Both the position numbers and the translations under genes were made by a program. 64,000 nucleotides of DNA from Shouchella miscanthi (GTDB lineage: Bacteria; Bacillota; Bacilli; Bacillales; Bacillaceae_D), in NCBI RefSeq assembly GCF_007725405.1, contig NZ_CP042163.1, forward strand, positions 1,798,001 through 1,862,000, given 5' to 3'. This document shows, in pieces, positions 52,904 to 61,494 of the stretch. Within the stretch, counting starts at the first letter, position 1. Each line of letters starts with the position of its first letter. The notes under the pieces are model-generated. The model searched no databases. It was not told the origin of the DNA and worked only from the letters and a program-made list of their open reading frames with translations.

Positions 52904-52944
52904 AAAAAAAAGCCAGTTACTAATTCGGTAACTGGTCTTTTTTC
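52904..52944. terminator. bidirectional terminator
   Basis: GCCAGTTAC / GTAACTGGT with a seven-base loop, flanked by an A run and a T run; it serves pdp and the convergent YdaG-like gene. Confidence 0.88.
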
Positions 52945-52961
52945 TATCTTAATGAATAAAC

Positions 52962-53387
52962 TCAATCAAACGAAATCTCGTAAGGTGTGTGGTCACCTTT
53001 ATTCATAAGGCGAATGGTTTTTGGTTTTAATTCTAGCAAAATATATGAAGGGTCTGTGGCACTGTCAAAATAATGGGTAAGGGTGTCATGCCAAAATTCG
53101 TTTTTCGTTTCTTGATCGTCCCGAATAGTAGCTGTTCCTTGAAATTCGATAAATGCGTCATCATAGCCCTCACCTGTATAACCAAGGAGAACGTGTACAT
53201 GCGGGTTTTCTTCGACTTCTTTAGCCTTATACGTGTCGATATCCGTTGGTGTATACAGCGTGAAGTCTTTGTGATAAAACGTCATGTAACGAGAATGGGG
53301 GCGATTTTCTTTCACGGTTGATAAAGAACCAATCTTATGATCTTCCATTACAGCTAACATTTGTTGTTTCACTTTCGATTTATCCAT
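52962..53387 (-). CDS. general stress protein of the pyridoxamine-phosphate-oxidase fold (YdaG-like)
   Basis: A 141-aa flavin-reductase-like split-barrel protein (PNPOx family; general stress protein 26 group): LSTVKENRPHSRYMTFYHKD, VLLGYTGEG, EFQGTATIRDDQE. Likely FMN-binding; physiological substrate unknown. In B. subtilis ydaG belongs to the sigma-B regulon and a sigma-B-like promoter precedes this gene too. ATG 53387 has AAGGAAG upstream; the GTG three codons earlier overlaps that site. Confidence 0.82.
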   Translation of the reverse strand: MDKSKVKQQMLAVMEDHKIGSLSTVKENRPHSRYMTFYHKDFTLYTPTDIDTYKAKEVEENPHVHVLLGYTGEGYDDAFIEFQGTATIRDDQETKNEFWHDTLTHYFDSATDPSYILLELKPKTIRLMNKGDHTPYEISFD

Positions 53388-53421
53388 AAGTAACACTTCC
53401 TTTTTATGAGCTACACGTAGT

Positions 53422-53446
53422 ATTCCTCACTGTAAAAAAATAAAAC
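53422..53446 (-). promoter_or_regulatory. sigma-B-like promoter of the YdaG-like gene
   Basis: On the minus strand GTTTTA (53446-53441), 13-base spacer, AGGAAT (53427-53422), one base off the GGGWAW -10. Start of transcription would be about 28 bases before the gene. Confidence 0.5.
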
Positions 53447-53525
53447 CACTTTTCATGTTTACTTCATAGATAAAACGTCTATACAGTCAGTGTACGAAGT
53501 TTTTATAGAGGAGTGTGTTTTCATT

Positions 53526-53939
53526 ATGGCAGATATCGTTTATACATCACATGCAACTGCACAAGGTGGAAGAGAAGGTCAAGTGACTTCAGATGACCAA
53601 TTTCTTGACTTGAACTTGGTTAAACCAGGTTCAAAGAAGGAAGGCACAAATCCAGAGCAGTTATTTGCGGCAGGTTATGCTTCCTGTTTTGATGGGGCAT
53701 TGAATTTAATGGCAGCTAACGCAAAAAAAGAGATTGAGTCAAAAACAACGGCGCATGTGTCTCTTGTGAAAGACCCATCAGACAATGGATTCCAAATTGG
53801 AGCGGAATTAGTCGTCGAAATTAATGGTGTTTCACAAGAAGAAGCTGAAGAATTAGTAGAACAGGCACATCAATTTTGCCCGTATTCTAAAGCCACTAGA
53901 GGAAATATTCAAGTGAAGTTAACAGCGAAAGCACAATAA
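53526..53939 (+). CDS. organic hydroperoxide resistance protein (Ohr, OsmC family)
   Basis: A 137-aa thiol peroxidase. The two reactive cysteines are in YASCFDGALNLMA and QFCPYSKATRGN; LFAAGYAS precedes the first. Ohr reduces organic peroxides using dihydrolipoyl thiols. ATG 53526 follows AGAGGAGTGTG; the frame from 53490 lacks a ribosome site. No OhrR-like gene is adjacent, so an OhrB-type (sigma-B) member is possible. It is followed after 15 bases by the VLRF1-type gene. Confidence 0.88.
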   Translation: MADIVYTSHATAQGGREGQVTSDDQFLDLNLVKPGSKKEGTNPEQLFAAGYASCFDGALNLMAANAKKEIESKTTAHVSLVKDPSDNGFQIGAELVVEINGVSQEEAEELVEQAHQFCPYSKATRGNIQVKLTAKAQ

Positions 53940-53954
53940 TAAGGAGGGTGTACA

Positions 53955-54746
53955 TTGTCACTAGCAAAACATTTGGAACGCTTTAAGCAAATTCAATGTG
54001 AGAACGGCTGTTTAACAATCTATTTGCAGACTGGTAAAACAAGCACGGATCAACAAAAAGGAGAATGGAAAATTCGCCTCAAGAATGGGCTAAAGAAGCT
54101 TGAAGAATATTTAGAGGTTAGTGATAATCAAACCGAGTTTCAGGCATTTAAAAAACTGAAAAAAGAGGCTGAGCAACAGATTTTGGCGTTATCAACCAAT
54201 ATGCCAAAAAGCCTTGTTTTCATTGGTTCGTCTAATGGTGATGTACACTTGCAGAAGTTACAAGTCCCAGTGGAGAATGAATTTCGGTGGGAAAAGCACC
54301 CTGTTATTGATCAACTTGAAACATTAGAAGAGAAGTATCCTTTATCAGGAATCGTCATGATTAAAAAAACCGATGTACATACGGTTGAAACGAGTCTTGG
54401 TGAAGTAATCGAAGAAAAGCAATATAGTTGGGATGTTGAGTCTGAGGATTGGAAAGAGTATGTTGGGGCAAGGCCGCAAGGTGAGACAGGAGCTGCACTA
54501 CACCGTGAGCAGTATGCTGATCGATTTGATGCGAATCAACAGCGATGGTTTAAAAAAATTGCTCAAAAAATTGAAAAAGAATCAAAGCAAAAGCAATGGT
54601 CAACACTGCATTTAGTTGGTTCTCCTGATCAAACAAGTGAATTTGCTAAACAATTGTCAACCCACGATCCTAAAATATCAAAGCGTAACTTGGCTAAATT
54701 AAAATCACATGAGATTATAAAAGAGCTAAACGAAGAAGTCGTTTAA
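53955..54746 (+). CDS. VLRF1-family (aeRF1-type) release-factor-like protein
   Basis: A 263-aa protein: an N-terminal region with many Lys/Glu, a central part with GDVHLQKLQVPVENEFRW, and a C-terminal part beginning ARPQGETGAALHREQYADRF. This layout is that of the bacterial VLRF1 / baeRF group, distant relatives of eukaryotic eRF1, thought to act on stalled ribosomes or tRNA; no function is proven. It starts at TTG 53955 after an excellent AAGGAGGGTG and probably forms a pair with the Ohr gene. Confidence 0.65.
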   Translation: MSLAKHLERFKQIQCENGCLTIYLQTGKTSTDQQKGEWKIRLKNGLKKLEEYLEVSDNQTEFQAFKKLKKEAEQQILALSTNMPKSLVFIGSSNGDVHLQKLQVPVENEFRWEKHPVIDQLETLEEKYPLSGIVMIKKTDVHTVETSLGEVIEEKQYSWDVESEDWKEYVGARPQGETGAALHREQYADRFDANQQRWFKKIAQKIEKESKQKQWSTLHLVGSPDQTSEFAKQLSTHDPKISKRNLAKLKSHEIIKELNEEVV

Positions 54747-54758
54747 ACTCGTTTAAGA

Positions 54759-54790
54759 AAGCGTCTCGAAACCCATTCGAGGCGCTTTTC
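54759..54790 (+). terminator. terminator of the ohr-VLRF1 unit
   Basis: AAGCGTCTCGAA pairs with TTCGAGGCGCTT with one G-T pair; TTTT follows. Confidence 0.8.
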
Positions 54791-54813
54791 ATCGATTAAA
54801 CTAGGCATCGATT

Positions 54814-54843
54814 TTGACAGGTGAAAAAGCACATCGCTATAAT
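54814..54843 (+). promoter_or_regulatory. sigma-A promoter of the MFS gene
   Basis: TTGACA (54814-54819), 18-base spacer, TATAAT (54838-54843); the ATG follows at 54881. Confidence 0.78.
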
Positions 54844-54880
54844 ATGGAACATACATAGATGGCGAAAAGAAGGTTATGCA

Positions 54881-56269
54881 ATGAGTGAGGAAAAAGAGGA
54901 ACTGCCTCCATTTAATAAGAAACCATTAGTTGCTGTATTGTTAATTGGAGCGTTTGTGGCAATATTAAATCAAACTTTGTTAACAACAGCATTACCACAT
55001 TTAATGTCTGATTTAGACATTAATGAAAATGCAGCACAGTGGGTAACTACGATTTTTATGCTAGTTAATGGGATTATGATCCCTATAACGGCTTTTTTAA
55101 TTGAAAAATTTAAAGCTCGATCACTTTTTTTGACAGCGATGACGCTATTTGGTTTAGGAACACTGCTTTGTGCGATCTCGCCCAATTTCAGTATGTTACT
55201 TGTAGGTCGAATCATTCAAGCTTCAGGTGCAGGGATTATGATGCCCCTTATGCAAACTGTTTTTCTTCTCATTTTCCCGAAAGAGCGGCGTGGACAGGCG
55301 ATGGGCATGGTTGGGCTTGTTATTTCATTTGCGCCTGCGATTGGACCTACCTTATCTGGTTGGCTAGTAGAATCGTATCACTGGAGTATTTTATTTTGGA
55401 TTCTTATGCCAATTGTTGTCATTGATATTGTTGCGGCGATCTTTGTCATGCGAAACGTCACAACGTTGCGTCACCCTAAGCTAGATCTTCAGTCCATCAT
55501 CCTTTCAACATTTGGTTTCGGTGGTTTATTATTTGCATTTTCAAATGCAGGGCAAGCAAGCTGGGGGAGCCCTCTTGTTTATGTGCCTTTACTGATAGGG
55601 ATCGTCACACTTTATCTCTTTGTGACCCGTCAATTAAAGCTTAGTCACCCAATTTTAGAGTTTCGTGTGTTTACGTATCCAGTTTTTACATTAACAACGG
55701 TGATGGGGATGCTTGTATTTGTATCTCTCGTGGGACCGGCTACAATCTTGCCAATTTATATGCAAAACATGCAAGGCTATTCTGCCTTTGAGACGGGGTT
55801 AACCATTTTACCTGGAGCTGTGCTGATGGGAATGATGTCGCCAATAACGGGGAGAATTTTCGATAAATTTGGTGCAAGGACTTTGGCGATTATCGGCTTA
55901 ACGTTCATTTTCTTGTCTTCGTTATTTTATACAAATTTAACGGTGGACACATCGTTAACGTATCTAACCATTGTCTACGCGGTGAGAATGTTCGGATTAT
56001 CCCTTGTATTAATGCCAGTAACGACTGCAGGATTAAATGTATTACCAAGAGAACTTATTCCCCATGGAACTGCAATGAACAATACAATGAGGCAAGTGTC
56101 TGGGTCAATTGGAACGGCAATTCTCGTTTCTGTTATGACTGCGTCTGCTTCAGCTGGGCAAAGTGAATCTATGATACAAGGAGTAAACAATGCTTTTATT
56201 GTGGCAACGGTTATAGCGTTTGTTAGCTTTATAATGGCGTTTTTTATAAAGAAAACCCCTCAACATTAA
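54881..56269 (+). CDS. DHA2-family MFS drug:H+ antiporter (EmrB/LmrB-like)
   Basis: A 462-aa permease with about 14 membrane segments. Motif D1-like DLDINENAAQWVTTIFMLVN, motif A-like IEKFKARSLFL, and motif C FAPAIGPTLSGWL of antiporters are visible. It should expel hydrophobic compounds at the cost of the proton (or sodium) gradient. No regulator gene is adjacent. ATG 54881 has AGAAGG upstream; the frame opening at 54821 would include the promoter -10 region. Confidence 0.85.
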   Translation: MSEEKEELPPFNKKPLVAVLLIGAFVAILNQTLLTTALPHLMSDLDINENAAQWVTTIFMLVNGIMIPITAFLIEKFKARSLFLTAMTLFGLGTLLCAISPNFSMLLVGRIIQASGAGIMMPLMQTVFLLIFPKERRGQAMGMVGLVISFAPAIGPTLSGWLVESYHWSILFWILMPIVVIDIVAAIFVMRNVTTLRHPKLDLQSIILSTFGFGGLLFAFSNAGQASWGSPLVYVPLLIGIVTLYLFVTRQLKLSHPILEFRVFTYPVFTLTTVMGMLVFVSLVGPATILPIYMQNMQGYSAFETGLTILPGAVLMGMMSPITGRIFDKFGARTLAIIGLTFIFLSSLFYTNLTVDTSLTYLTIVYAVRMFGLSLVLMPVTTAGLNVLPRELIPHGTAMNNTMRQVSGSIGTAILVSVMTASASAGQSESMIQGVNNAFIVATVIAFVSFIMAFFIKKTPQH

Positions 56270-56287
56270 GGTTATTCCTGAAAAGAT

Positions 56288-56313
56288 GTTTTCTCCCCTT
56301 TTCATTCGGGTAT
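56288..56313 (+). promoter_or_regulatory. sigma-B-type promoter of the DUF2188 gene
   Basis: GTTTTC (56288-56293), 14-base spacer, GGGTAT (56308-56313), 38 bases before the start codon. Confidence 0.65.
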
Positions 56314-56350
56314 TTAAACGAGTAGAACAGATAGAGAAGGAGAGATAGAG

Positions 56351-56548
56351 ATGAAGGAATATACGGTGACGCCAAATAAAGATGCAACAACCTGGTTTGT
56401 AAAAGTAGAAGATGTTGCACCATTAGAAGAATATGATAAACAATCGAAAGCAATCGAAGCTGGCGAGAAGCTTGCACAAGAAAACCAGCCAAGCCGATTA
56501 ATTATTTTCGATGAGTATCACAAGCAACAAGAAATTAAAACGTTTTAA
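56351..56548 (+). CDS. small DUF2188 stress-type protein
   Basis: A 65-aa soluble protein fitting DUF2188: it starts KEYTVTPNKDATTWFVKVE, has a helix with KQSKAIEAGEKLAQENQPS, and ends with RLIIFDEYHK. Function unknown; relatives are often general-stress proteins. Consistent with that, a good sigma-B promoter precedes it, and a strong terminator follows, so it is monocistronic. Confidence 0.78.
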   Translation: MKEYTVTPNKDATTWFVKVEDVAPLEEYDKQSKAIEAGEKLAQENQPSRLIIFDEYHKQQEIKTF

Positions 56549-56562
56549 ACGAATCATTGAAG

Positions 56563-56600
56563 AAAGATGAGAAGTGAGAAATCACTACTCATCTTTTTTT
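56563..56600 (+). terminator. terminator of the DUF2188 gene
   Basis: AGATGAGAAGTGA pairs with TCACTACTCATCT (one internal mismatch) around GAAA; seven T follow. Confidence 0.9.
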
Positions 56601-56621
56601 GGGTTGACCTCCTTCCCTTGT

Positions 56622-56650
56622 GTATAGAAAAATCTGGAATGGAAAGACTA
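56622..56650 (+). promoter_or_regulatory. sigma-F-like promoter of dacF
   Basis: GTATA (56622-56626), 14-base spacer, GGAAAGACTA (56641-56650), which fits the -10 GGNNANANTA; the spacer is one base short of usual. dacF is a sigma-F gene in B. subtilis. Confidence 0.45.
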
Positions 56651-56689
56651 GCTGATAGCTTTTTACATAAAGGTTATGGAGGGAAATGT

Positions 56690-57859
56690 ATGAAAAAAGG
56701 TCTACATTTACTAGTAGTTTGGTTATTATTAGCGCTATTTGCAACACAACCGCTTACGGCAAAGGCTGCGGAGGTAAAAAAATCGCCACTTGGAGAGAAA
56801 ACCCTTTCTGCTATCGTAATAGAACGGGATACAGGGGAAGTTATTTTTGAGAAAAATAGCGATAAAGCGTTACCCCCAGCAAGTATGACAAAGATCATGA
56901 CGATGTTACTCGTTATGGAAGCGATTGATGAAGGAAAGCTATCGTTTGATGAGCAAGTAACAGTGAGTGAATATGCGGCTTCAATGGGAGGTTCGCAAAT
57001 TTTTCTTGAAGCTGGAGAACAAATGAGTGTAGATGATCTTTTAAAAGGAATTGCCGTTGCGTCTGGGAACGACGCAGCAGTAGCGATGGCAGAGCATATT
57101 GCTGGCTCTGAAGAAGGATTCGTCAAAATGATGAATGAAAAAGCGAGTGAACTGAATTTAGAACAGACATCGTTTAAAAACACGAACGGATTGCCAATTG
57201 AAAATCACTATTCATCAGCTCATGACTTGGCGATGATTGCGAAAGAGCTGTTAAAGTACGAAAAAATAACAGAGTACACAGGTATTTATGAAGACTATTT
57301 ACGCAAAGGAACAGATAAAGAGTTTTGGCTTGTCAATACGAATAAATTGGTACGCTTTTATCCTGGTGTAGATGGATTAAAAACGGGTTTTACCCAAGAA
57401 GCAAAATATGGATTAACTGCGACTGCTGAAAAAGAGGGCATGCGTGTTATAACGGTTGTTATGGGATCACCGACATCAAAGGAACGAAATGCAGAAGTCA
57501 CCTCATTACTAGATCATGCGTTTAACAACTACTCTACTGAAACACTTTACAAAAAGGGAGATGTGTTAGGTGAGGCAACAGTTGTAAAAGGATCGAAAAA
57601 AACATTAGAAGCGGTTACGGAAGATCAAGTATCCATCCTGTTAAAAAAAGGCGAGGATTCAAAAGAGCCTGTTGTGAATACGTCCTTTGACGAAACCATT
57701 GCTGCACCAATTCAAAAAGGTGATGTAGTCGGTAATTTAACTGTTGAAATAGACGGAAATACAGTTGTCTCGACAGATTTAGTCGCTTCAGACACAATTG
57801 ATACGGCTTCATGGTGGCAATTGTTTAAACGAACCTTGTCTACTTTTGCAGGGAAATAA
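56690..57859 (+). CDS. dacF: D-alanyl-D-alanine carboxypeptidase DacF (penicillin-binding protein)
   Basis: A 389-aa secreted low-molecular-weight PBP: signal peptide (residues 1-26, ending AKAA), active-site Ser65 in SMTKI, SGND, and KTGFTQEAKYG. The C-terminal PBP5-like domain and a weak amphipathic anchor follow. It trims the terminal D-Ala of peptidoglycan and in the forespore shapes cortex cross-linking. ATG 56690 follows TATGGAGGGAAATGT; the longer frame from 56567 runs through a terminator. The spoIIA operon follows, as in other bacilli. Confidence 0.92.
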   Translation: MKKGLHLLVVWLLLALFATQPLTAKAAEVKKSPLGEKTLSAIVIERDTGEVIFEKNSDKALPPASMTKIMTMLLVMEAIDEGKLSFDEQVTVSEYAASMGGSQIFLEAGEQMSVDDLLKGIAVASGNDAAVAMAEHIAGSEEGFVKMMNEKASELNLEQTSFKNTNGLPIENHYSSAHDLAMIAKELLKYEKITEYTGIYEDYLRKGTDKEFWLVNTNKLVRFYPGVDGLKTGFTQEAKYGLTATAEKEGMRVITVVMGSPTSKERNAEVTSLLDHAFNNYSTETLYKKGDVLGEATVVKGSKKTLEAVTEDQVSILLKKGEDSKEPVVNTSFDETIAAPIQKGDVVGNLTVEIDGNTVVSTDLVASDTIDTASWWQLFKRTLSTFAGK

Positions 57860-57905
57860 AGAATGATTAGAACTTTTCACTAACATGCACTACTTTTGTC
57901 AGTAA

Positions 57906-57933
57906 CAAGGATTTCAAGAGATTCGTATGGAAT
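57906..57933 (+). promoter_or_regulatory. sigma-H-type promoter of the spoIIA operon
   Basis: CAAGGATTT (57906-57914), 12-base spacer, ATGGAAT (57927-57933), fitting RNAGGAWWW-N11-12-RNNGAAT but for the first base. spoIIA is transcribed by sigma-H with Spo0A in B. subtilis. Confidence 0.65.
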
Positions 57934-57968
57934 GATAGCATGGAGTAAGTTTAGATGGAGGTGTTTTC

Positions 57969-58313
57969 ATGACATTACAAATTCAAATGGAACAAAAACA
58001 CAATGTGTTACTTGTAAGACTGGCAGGAGAATTAGATCATCATGCAGCAAAAACACTAAGAGCGGAGGTAGAAGCTCATCTACCGAACACAAAGCATATT
58101 TTGTTAAATCTTGAAGGGTTATCATTTATGGATAGTTCGGGTCTTGGTGTGATTTTAGGACGATATAAACAAATTACAGCGGCAGGAGGAGAAATGGTCG
58201 TTTGTGCAATTTCTCCAACAGTTGGACGTTTATTTGAGATGTCAGGGATGTTTAAGATCATTCGTTTTGAAGAAAGTGAAGATTTTGCTTTGCAAAAGTT
58301 AGGGGTGGCTTAA
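57969..58313 (+). CDS. spoIIAA: anti-sigma-F factor antagonist SpoIIAA
   Basis: A 114-aa STAS-domain protein: [15 protein letters not shown] and [18 protein letters not shown]. Ser56 in DSSG aligns with the serine phosphorylated by SpoIIAB. Unphosphorylated SpoIIAA (made by SpoIIE in the forespore) strips SpoIIAB from sigma-F. First gene of the spoIIAA-AB-sigF operon; three bases separate it from spoIIAB. Confidence 0.95.
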   Translation: MTLQIQMEQKHNVLLVRLAGELDHHAAKTLRAEVEAHLPNTKHILLNLEGLSFMDSSGLGVILGRYKQITAAGGEMVVCAISPTVGRLFEMSGMFKIIRFEESEDFALQKLGVA

Positions 58314-58316
58314 GCA

Positions 58317-58757
58317 ATGGAAAATAAAATGGATCTTTCATTCAGTGCAAAAAGTGAAAATGAATCGTTTGCAAGAGTAACAGTAGGGGCTTTTTTAGCT
58401 CAACTTGATCCCACTATGGAAGAACTAACGGAGATTAAGACTGTTGTTTCAGAAGCTGTGACGAATGCGATCATCCATGGTTATGACAATGACGAAAGCG
58501 GCATGGTCTACATCTCAGCGGTATTGCGTGATAACGAAATTGAAATTGTCATTCGCGATGAAGGGAATGGCATTCTTGATATCGATGAAGCACGAGAGCC
58601 GTTGTTTACTTCAAAACCTGAACTTGAGCGCTCGGGAATGGGTTTTACCATAATGGAAAACTTCTGTCATGAGATGAAAGTCGTCTCTGAACCGTTATTA
58701 GGGACAACGGTGTATTTAAAAAAGCAATTAACAAAAACAAAGGCCATATGCAGATAA
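58317..58757 (+). CDS. spoIIAB: anti-sigma-F factor / serine kinase SpoIIAB
   Basis: A 146-aa GHKL ATPase: N box [12 protein letters not shown]1 box DEGNGI, and [12 protein letters not shown]. It binds sigma-F and, as a kinase, phosphorylates SpoIIAA. The order between spoIIAA and sigF and the small gaps confirm the identity. Confidence 0.95.
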   Translation: MENKMDLSFSAKSENESFARVTVGAFLAQLDPTMEELTEIKTVVSEAVTNAIIHGYDNDESGMVYISAVLRDNEIEIVIRDEGNGILDIDEAREPLFTSKPELERSGMGFTIMENFCHEMKVVSEPLLGTTVYLKKQLTKTKAICR

Positions 58758-58769
58758 GGGGTCTTGCTA

Positions 58770-59528
58770 ATGAGCGCTGAGCTAAAGAAAACAACAAAAA
58801 AGATGTTGACTGATCAAGAATTAAAAGACCTAATCGCGAAAAGTCAGCAAGGTGATACAGAAGCTCGCGATTTAATTGTTAACAAGAACACACGTCTCGT
58901 ATGGTCGGTTGTCCAACGATTTATGAACCGAGGCTATGAAGCAGAAGATTTGTTTCAAATCGGCTGCATTGGCTTAATTAAATCAGTTGATAAGTTTGAT
59001 TTATCTTATGATGTTAAATTTTCGACTTATGCGGTGCCAATGATAATTGGTGAGATTCAGCGGTTTTTAAGAGATGATGGCACCGTAAAAGTGAGTCGCT
59101 CCATTAAAGAATTGAGTAATAAGATTCGAAAAGCAAAGGATGATTTAACAAAAGAATACCGGCGCACACCGACAGTGAATGAAATTGCTGTACATTTAGG
59201 CGTTACGCCTGAAGAAGTCGTCTTTGCAGGAGATGCGAATCGGAGTTTAACGTCTATTCATGAAACGGTGTATGAAAATGATGGAGACCCGATTACGCTA
59301 ATGGATCAAATTGCAGATACTAGCCAAGTGAAATGGTTTGATAAAATTGCATTAAAAGAGGCGATTCGAGATCTAGAAGAACGAGAACGTTTAATCGTTT
59401 ATTTACGCTATTACAAAGACCAGACACAGTCAGAAGTAGCAGAGCGTTTAGGGATTTCTCAAGTTCAAGTATCACGTTTAGAAAAGAAAATTCTCGATCA
59501 AATGAAAGAAATTATGTCAGAAACATAG
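58770..59528 (+). CDS. sigF: forespore sigma factor sigma-F
   Basis: A 252-aa sigma-70 family factor: region 2 GCIGLIKSVDKFD and STYAVPMIIGEIQRFLRDDG, region 3 SRSIKELSNKIR, and the region 4 helix-turn-helix SEVAERLGISQVQVSRLEKK. It is the first forespore-specific sigma, held inactive by SpoIIAB. ATG 58770 is chosen over the TTG two codons upstream because AAGGGG is at better distance. A terminator follows before the spoVA operon. Confidence 0.95.
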   Translation: MSAELKKTTKKMLTDQELKDLIAKSQQGDTEARDLIVNKNTRLVWSVVQRFMNRGYEAEDLFQIGCIGLIKSVDKFDLSYDVKFSTYAVPMIIGEIQRFLRDDGTVKVSRSIKELSNKIRKAKDDLTKEYRRTPTVNEIAVHLGVTPEEVVFAGDANRSLTSIHETVYENDGDPITLMDQIADTSQVKWFDKIALKEAIRDLEERERLIVYLRYYKDQTQSEVAERLGISQVQVSRLEKKILDQMKEIMSET

Positions 59529-59563
59529 TCTTAGATTAGGGAAGACGAAGCATAAACGGAGCC

Positions 59564-59598
59564 AGACTTTTTACCGATGGGTAGGAAGTCTTTTTTTG
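59564..59598 (+). terminator. terminator of the spoIIA operon
   Basis: AGACTT...ACC pairs with GGT...AAGTCT; seven T follow. It separates sigF from the spoVA operon. Confidence 0.75.
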
Positions 59599-59601
59599 TG
59601 C

Positions 59602-59631
59602 GAATTGAATGTTCGTCAATGCAGCATACTA
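59602..59631 (+). promoter_or_regulatory. sigma-G-type promoter of the spoVA operon
   Basis: GAATT (59602-59606), 18-base spacer, CATACTA (59625-59631), which fits the -10 CATNHTA exactly and the -35 GHATR at four of five positions. It lies 29 bases before spoVAC. Confidence 0.68.
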
Positions 59632-59659
59632 CTACCAAAGCGCAGTAACAGGAGGACGT

Positions 59660-60118
59660 ATGTTAAAAAAAGAGGAAAAAGATAATTATAAAGAAAACAT
59701 TCGCCTGTTTGCAGCAAAAACACGTTTTGTTAAACATGGGACACTCGCATTTTTAGGCGGCGGCTGCATAAGTGTAGTTGGTCAATTGATCTATGACGGG
59801 CTAAGGCACGTTTTTTCGCTAAATCCACAAATGGCCACGAGCTATATGATTGTCATTTTACTTACATTTTCGGCGTTTGGCACAGGTTTAGGAATCTACA
59901 AAAAAGGAGCGCAGTTGTTTGGAGCGGGATTGATTGTACCGATTACAGGGTTTGCTAATGCGATGACGGCAACAGCACTTGATCATCGCTCAGAAGGCTT
60001 TCTTTCAGGGATAGGCGTTCATTTATTTCGCATTGTTGGTCCAATCTTTATAGTTGGCATCACTGCTGCGTATCTCGTTAGCTTTTCGCGATTGTTCATT
60101 CATATGATCCTGAAATAA
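59660..60118 (+). CDS. spoVAC: SpoVAC, dipicolinate channel membrane protein
   Basis: A 152-aa protein with four membrane segments after a basic N-terminus; FLGGGCISVVGQLIYD and GAGLIVPITGFANAM are family hallmarks shared with SpoVAEb. It forms the mechanosensitive channel through which Ca-dipicolinate enters the forespore and leaves on germination. ATG 59660 follows CAGGAGGACGT; the frame from 59609 contains the promoter. It is the first gene of the operon here. Confidence 0.92.
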   Translation: MLKKEEKDNYKENIRLFAAKTRFVKHGTLAFLGGGCISVVGQLIYDGLRHVFSLNPQMATSYMIVILLTFSAFGTGLGIYKKGAQLFGAGLIVPITGFANAMTATALDHRSEGFLSGIGVHLFRIVGPIFIVGITAAYLVSFSRLFIHMILK

Positions 60119-60132
60119 GGAGAGGCAGAATT

Positions 60133-61140
60133 ATGGTAAATCAAAAGAGGGTCATTCAATTTAAGACGCCTGTATATGTAGAAGAACGAGGTACAGCTGT
60201 GGGTCCGAAAGAAGGGAGTGGCCCCCTCGGTCATGGATTTGACTATGTATTTCCTAACCTGTTATGTGGAGAGAAGGATTGGCAAACAGCGGAAAAAAAG
60301 TTGACGGAAAAAGCGATTACCTATTGTCTACATAAACAAAGGCTAAAAGACAATCACTTAGATTTATTTATCGCTGGCGATTTAACAAACCAGAGTACAG
60401 TGTCGAGCCAAATCGCTCGTAATTTACGTGTCCCCTATATTGGTAGCTATTCTGCTTGCGCAACAGCGATAGAAAATTGCATTGTCGCAGGTATGTGGAT
60501 TAATGGTGGTGGAGCTCGACATGTATTGTGCGCTTCAAGTAGCCATATCGGTGGATGTGAGAAGCAGTTTCGCTTTCCAATAGAATTTGCTCAGCAAAAG
60601 CCAGATACGGCGCAGACGACTGTCACAGGTGCTGGCGCAATCATCCTTGGGAGACATCAATCAATGATTCAAATGACAGAAGGACTTCTCGGTAAAGTCA
60701 TTGATTTAGGGATTAAGAACCCCTATGAGCTCGGTGCGGCTATGGCACCAGCTGCCGCGGATACACTGCTTACGTACTTGCATGAAACGGAACAAAAGCC
60801 ATCTGACTTTGATCTTATTTTGACAGGTGATCTTGCGCGTTCTGGAAGTGAGGTTTTTAAGAAGCTACTACGTGAACATGATGTGATTGTAAGCGAAAAC
60901 TACGACGATTGTGGCGTCATGATGTATGGAACGAATCAACAGGTGTTGGCAGGTGGTAGTGGTGCTGGTTGTTGCGCTACGGTCGTCTTTGGGCACGTTT
61001 TTAATGAGATGCTCGCCAATCGGTTAAAACGGGTGCTCGTTATCGCAACAGGCGCCTTGCATAGTGCAAACACGGTTCAACAACATAAAACGATTCCTTG
61101 TATTGCTCATGCAGTTGTGTTTGAAAGAAGGGGGAATTAA
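60133..61140 (+). CDS. spoVAD: SpoVAD, dipicolinate-binding protein
   Basis: A 335-aa thiolase-fold protein: GSGPLGHGFDYVFPN at the N-terminus, SYSACATAIENCIVAG around the pseudo-active Cys, and GGSGAGCCATVVFGHV late. SpoVAD binds dipicolinic acid at the inner membrane of the spore and is needed for uptake. ATG 60133 follows AAGGAGAGGC; the stop is followed directly by spoVAEb. Confidence 0.94.
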   Translation: MVNQKRVIQFKTPVYVEERGTAVGPKEGSGPLGHGFDYVFPNLLCGEKDWQTAEKKLTEKAITYCLHKQRLKDNHLDLFIAGDLTNQSTVSSQIARNLRVPYIGSYSACATAIENCIVAGMWINGGGARHVLCASSSHIGGCEKQFRFPIEFAQQKPDTAQTTVTGAGAIILGRHQSMIQMTEGLLGKVIDLGIKNPYELGAAMAPAAADTLLTYLHETEQKPSDFDLILTGDLARSGSEVFKKLLREHDVIVSENYDDCGVMMYGTNQQVLAGGSGAGCCATVVFGHVFNEMLANRLKRVLVIATGALHSANTVQQHKTIPCIAHAVVFERRGN

Positions 61141-61494
61141 ATGATTTATTTATGGGCGTTTTTAATTGGAGGGAGCATTTGCTTATTCGGACAATTTCTT
61201 TTAGACATTGTTAAGCTTACTTCCATTCAAATGTTAGTAACCCTAGTACTGATTGGCATTATATTGGATGGGTTTGGTTTATATGAACAGCTCATTGAAT
61301 TTGCAGGCGCAGGAGCAACGGTTCCGATTACAGGCTTTGGCTATTCTCTTGTACATGGTGCCATGTTAAATGGAGAAAATGGCTTATTTTATATTAGCGA
61401 TGGAGTCTTTGAACTTGCGTCCACTACCATTGTTTTTTCCATTCTCTTAAGCCTGATTGTAGCGGCTATTTTTAAGCCGAAAGGTGTGACGTGA
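61141..61494 (+). CDS. spoVAEB: SpoVAEb membrane protein
   Basis: A 117-aa protein with three or four membrane segments: FLIGGSICLFGQFLLD and GAGATVPITGFGYSLVHGA, the same pattern as SpoVAC, of which it is a paralogue. It is part of the dipicolinate channel. Its stop overlaps the next start codon. Confidence 0.92.
   Translation: MIYLWAFLIGGSICLFGQFLLDIVKLTSIQMLVTLVLIGIILDGFGLYEQLIEFAGAGATVPITGFGYSLVHGAMLNGENGLFYISDGVFELASTTIVFSILLSLIVAAIFKPKGVT

Noticed and set aside
56567-56689. N-terminal extension of DacF
   Set aside because: It would begin inside a terminator; signal peptide and ribosome site point to 56690.
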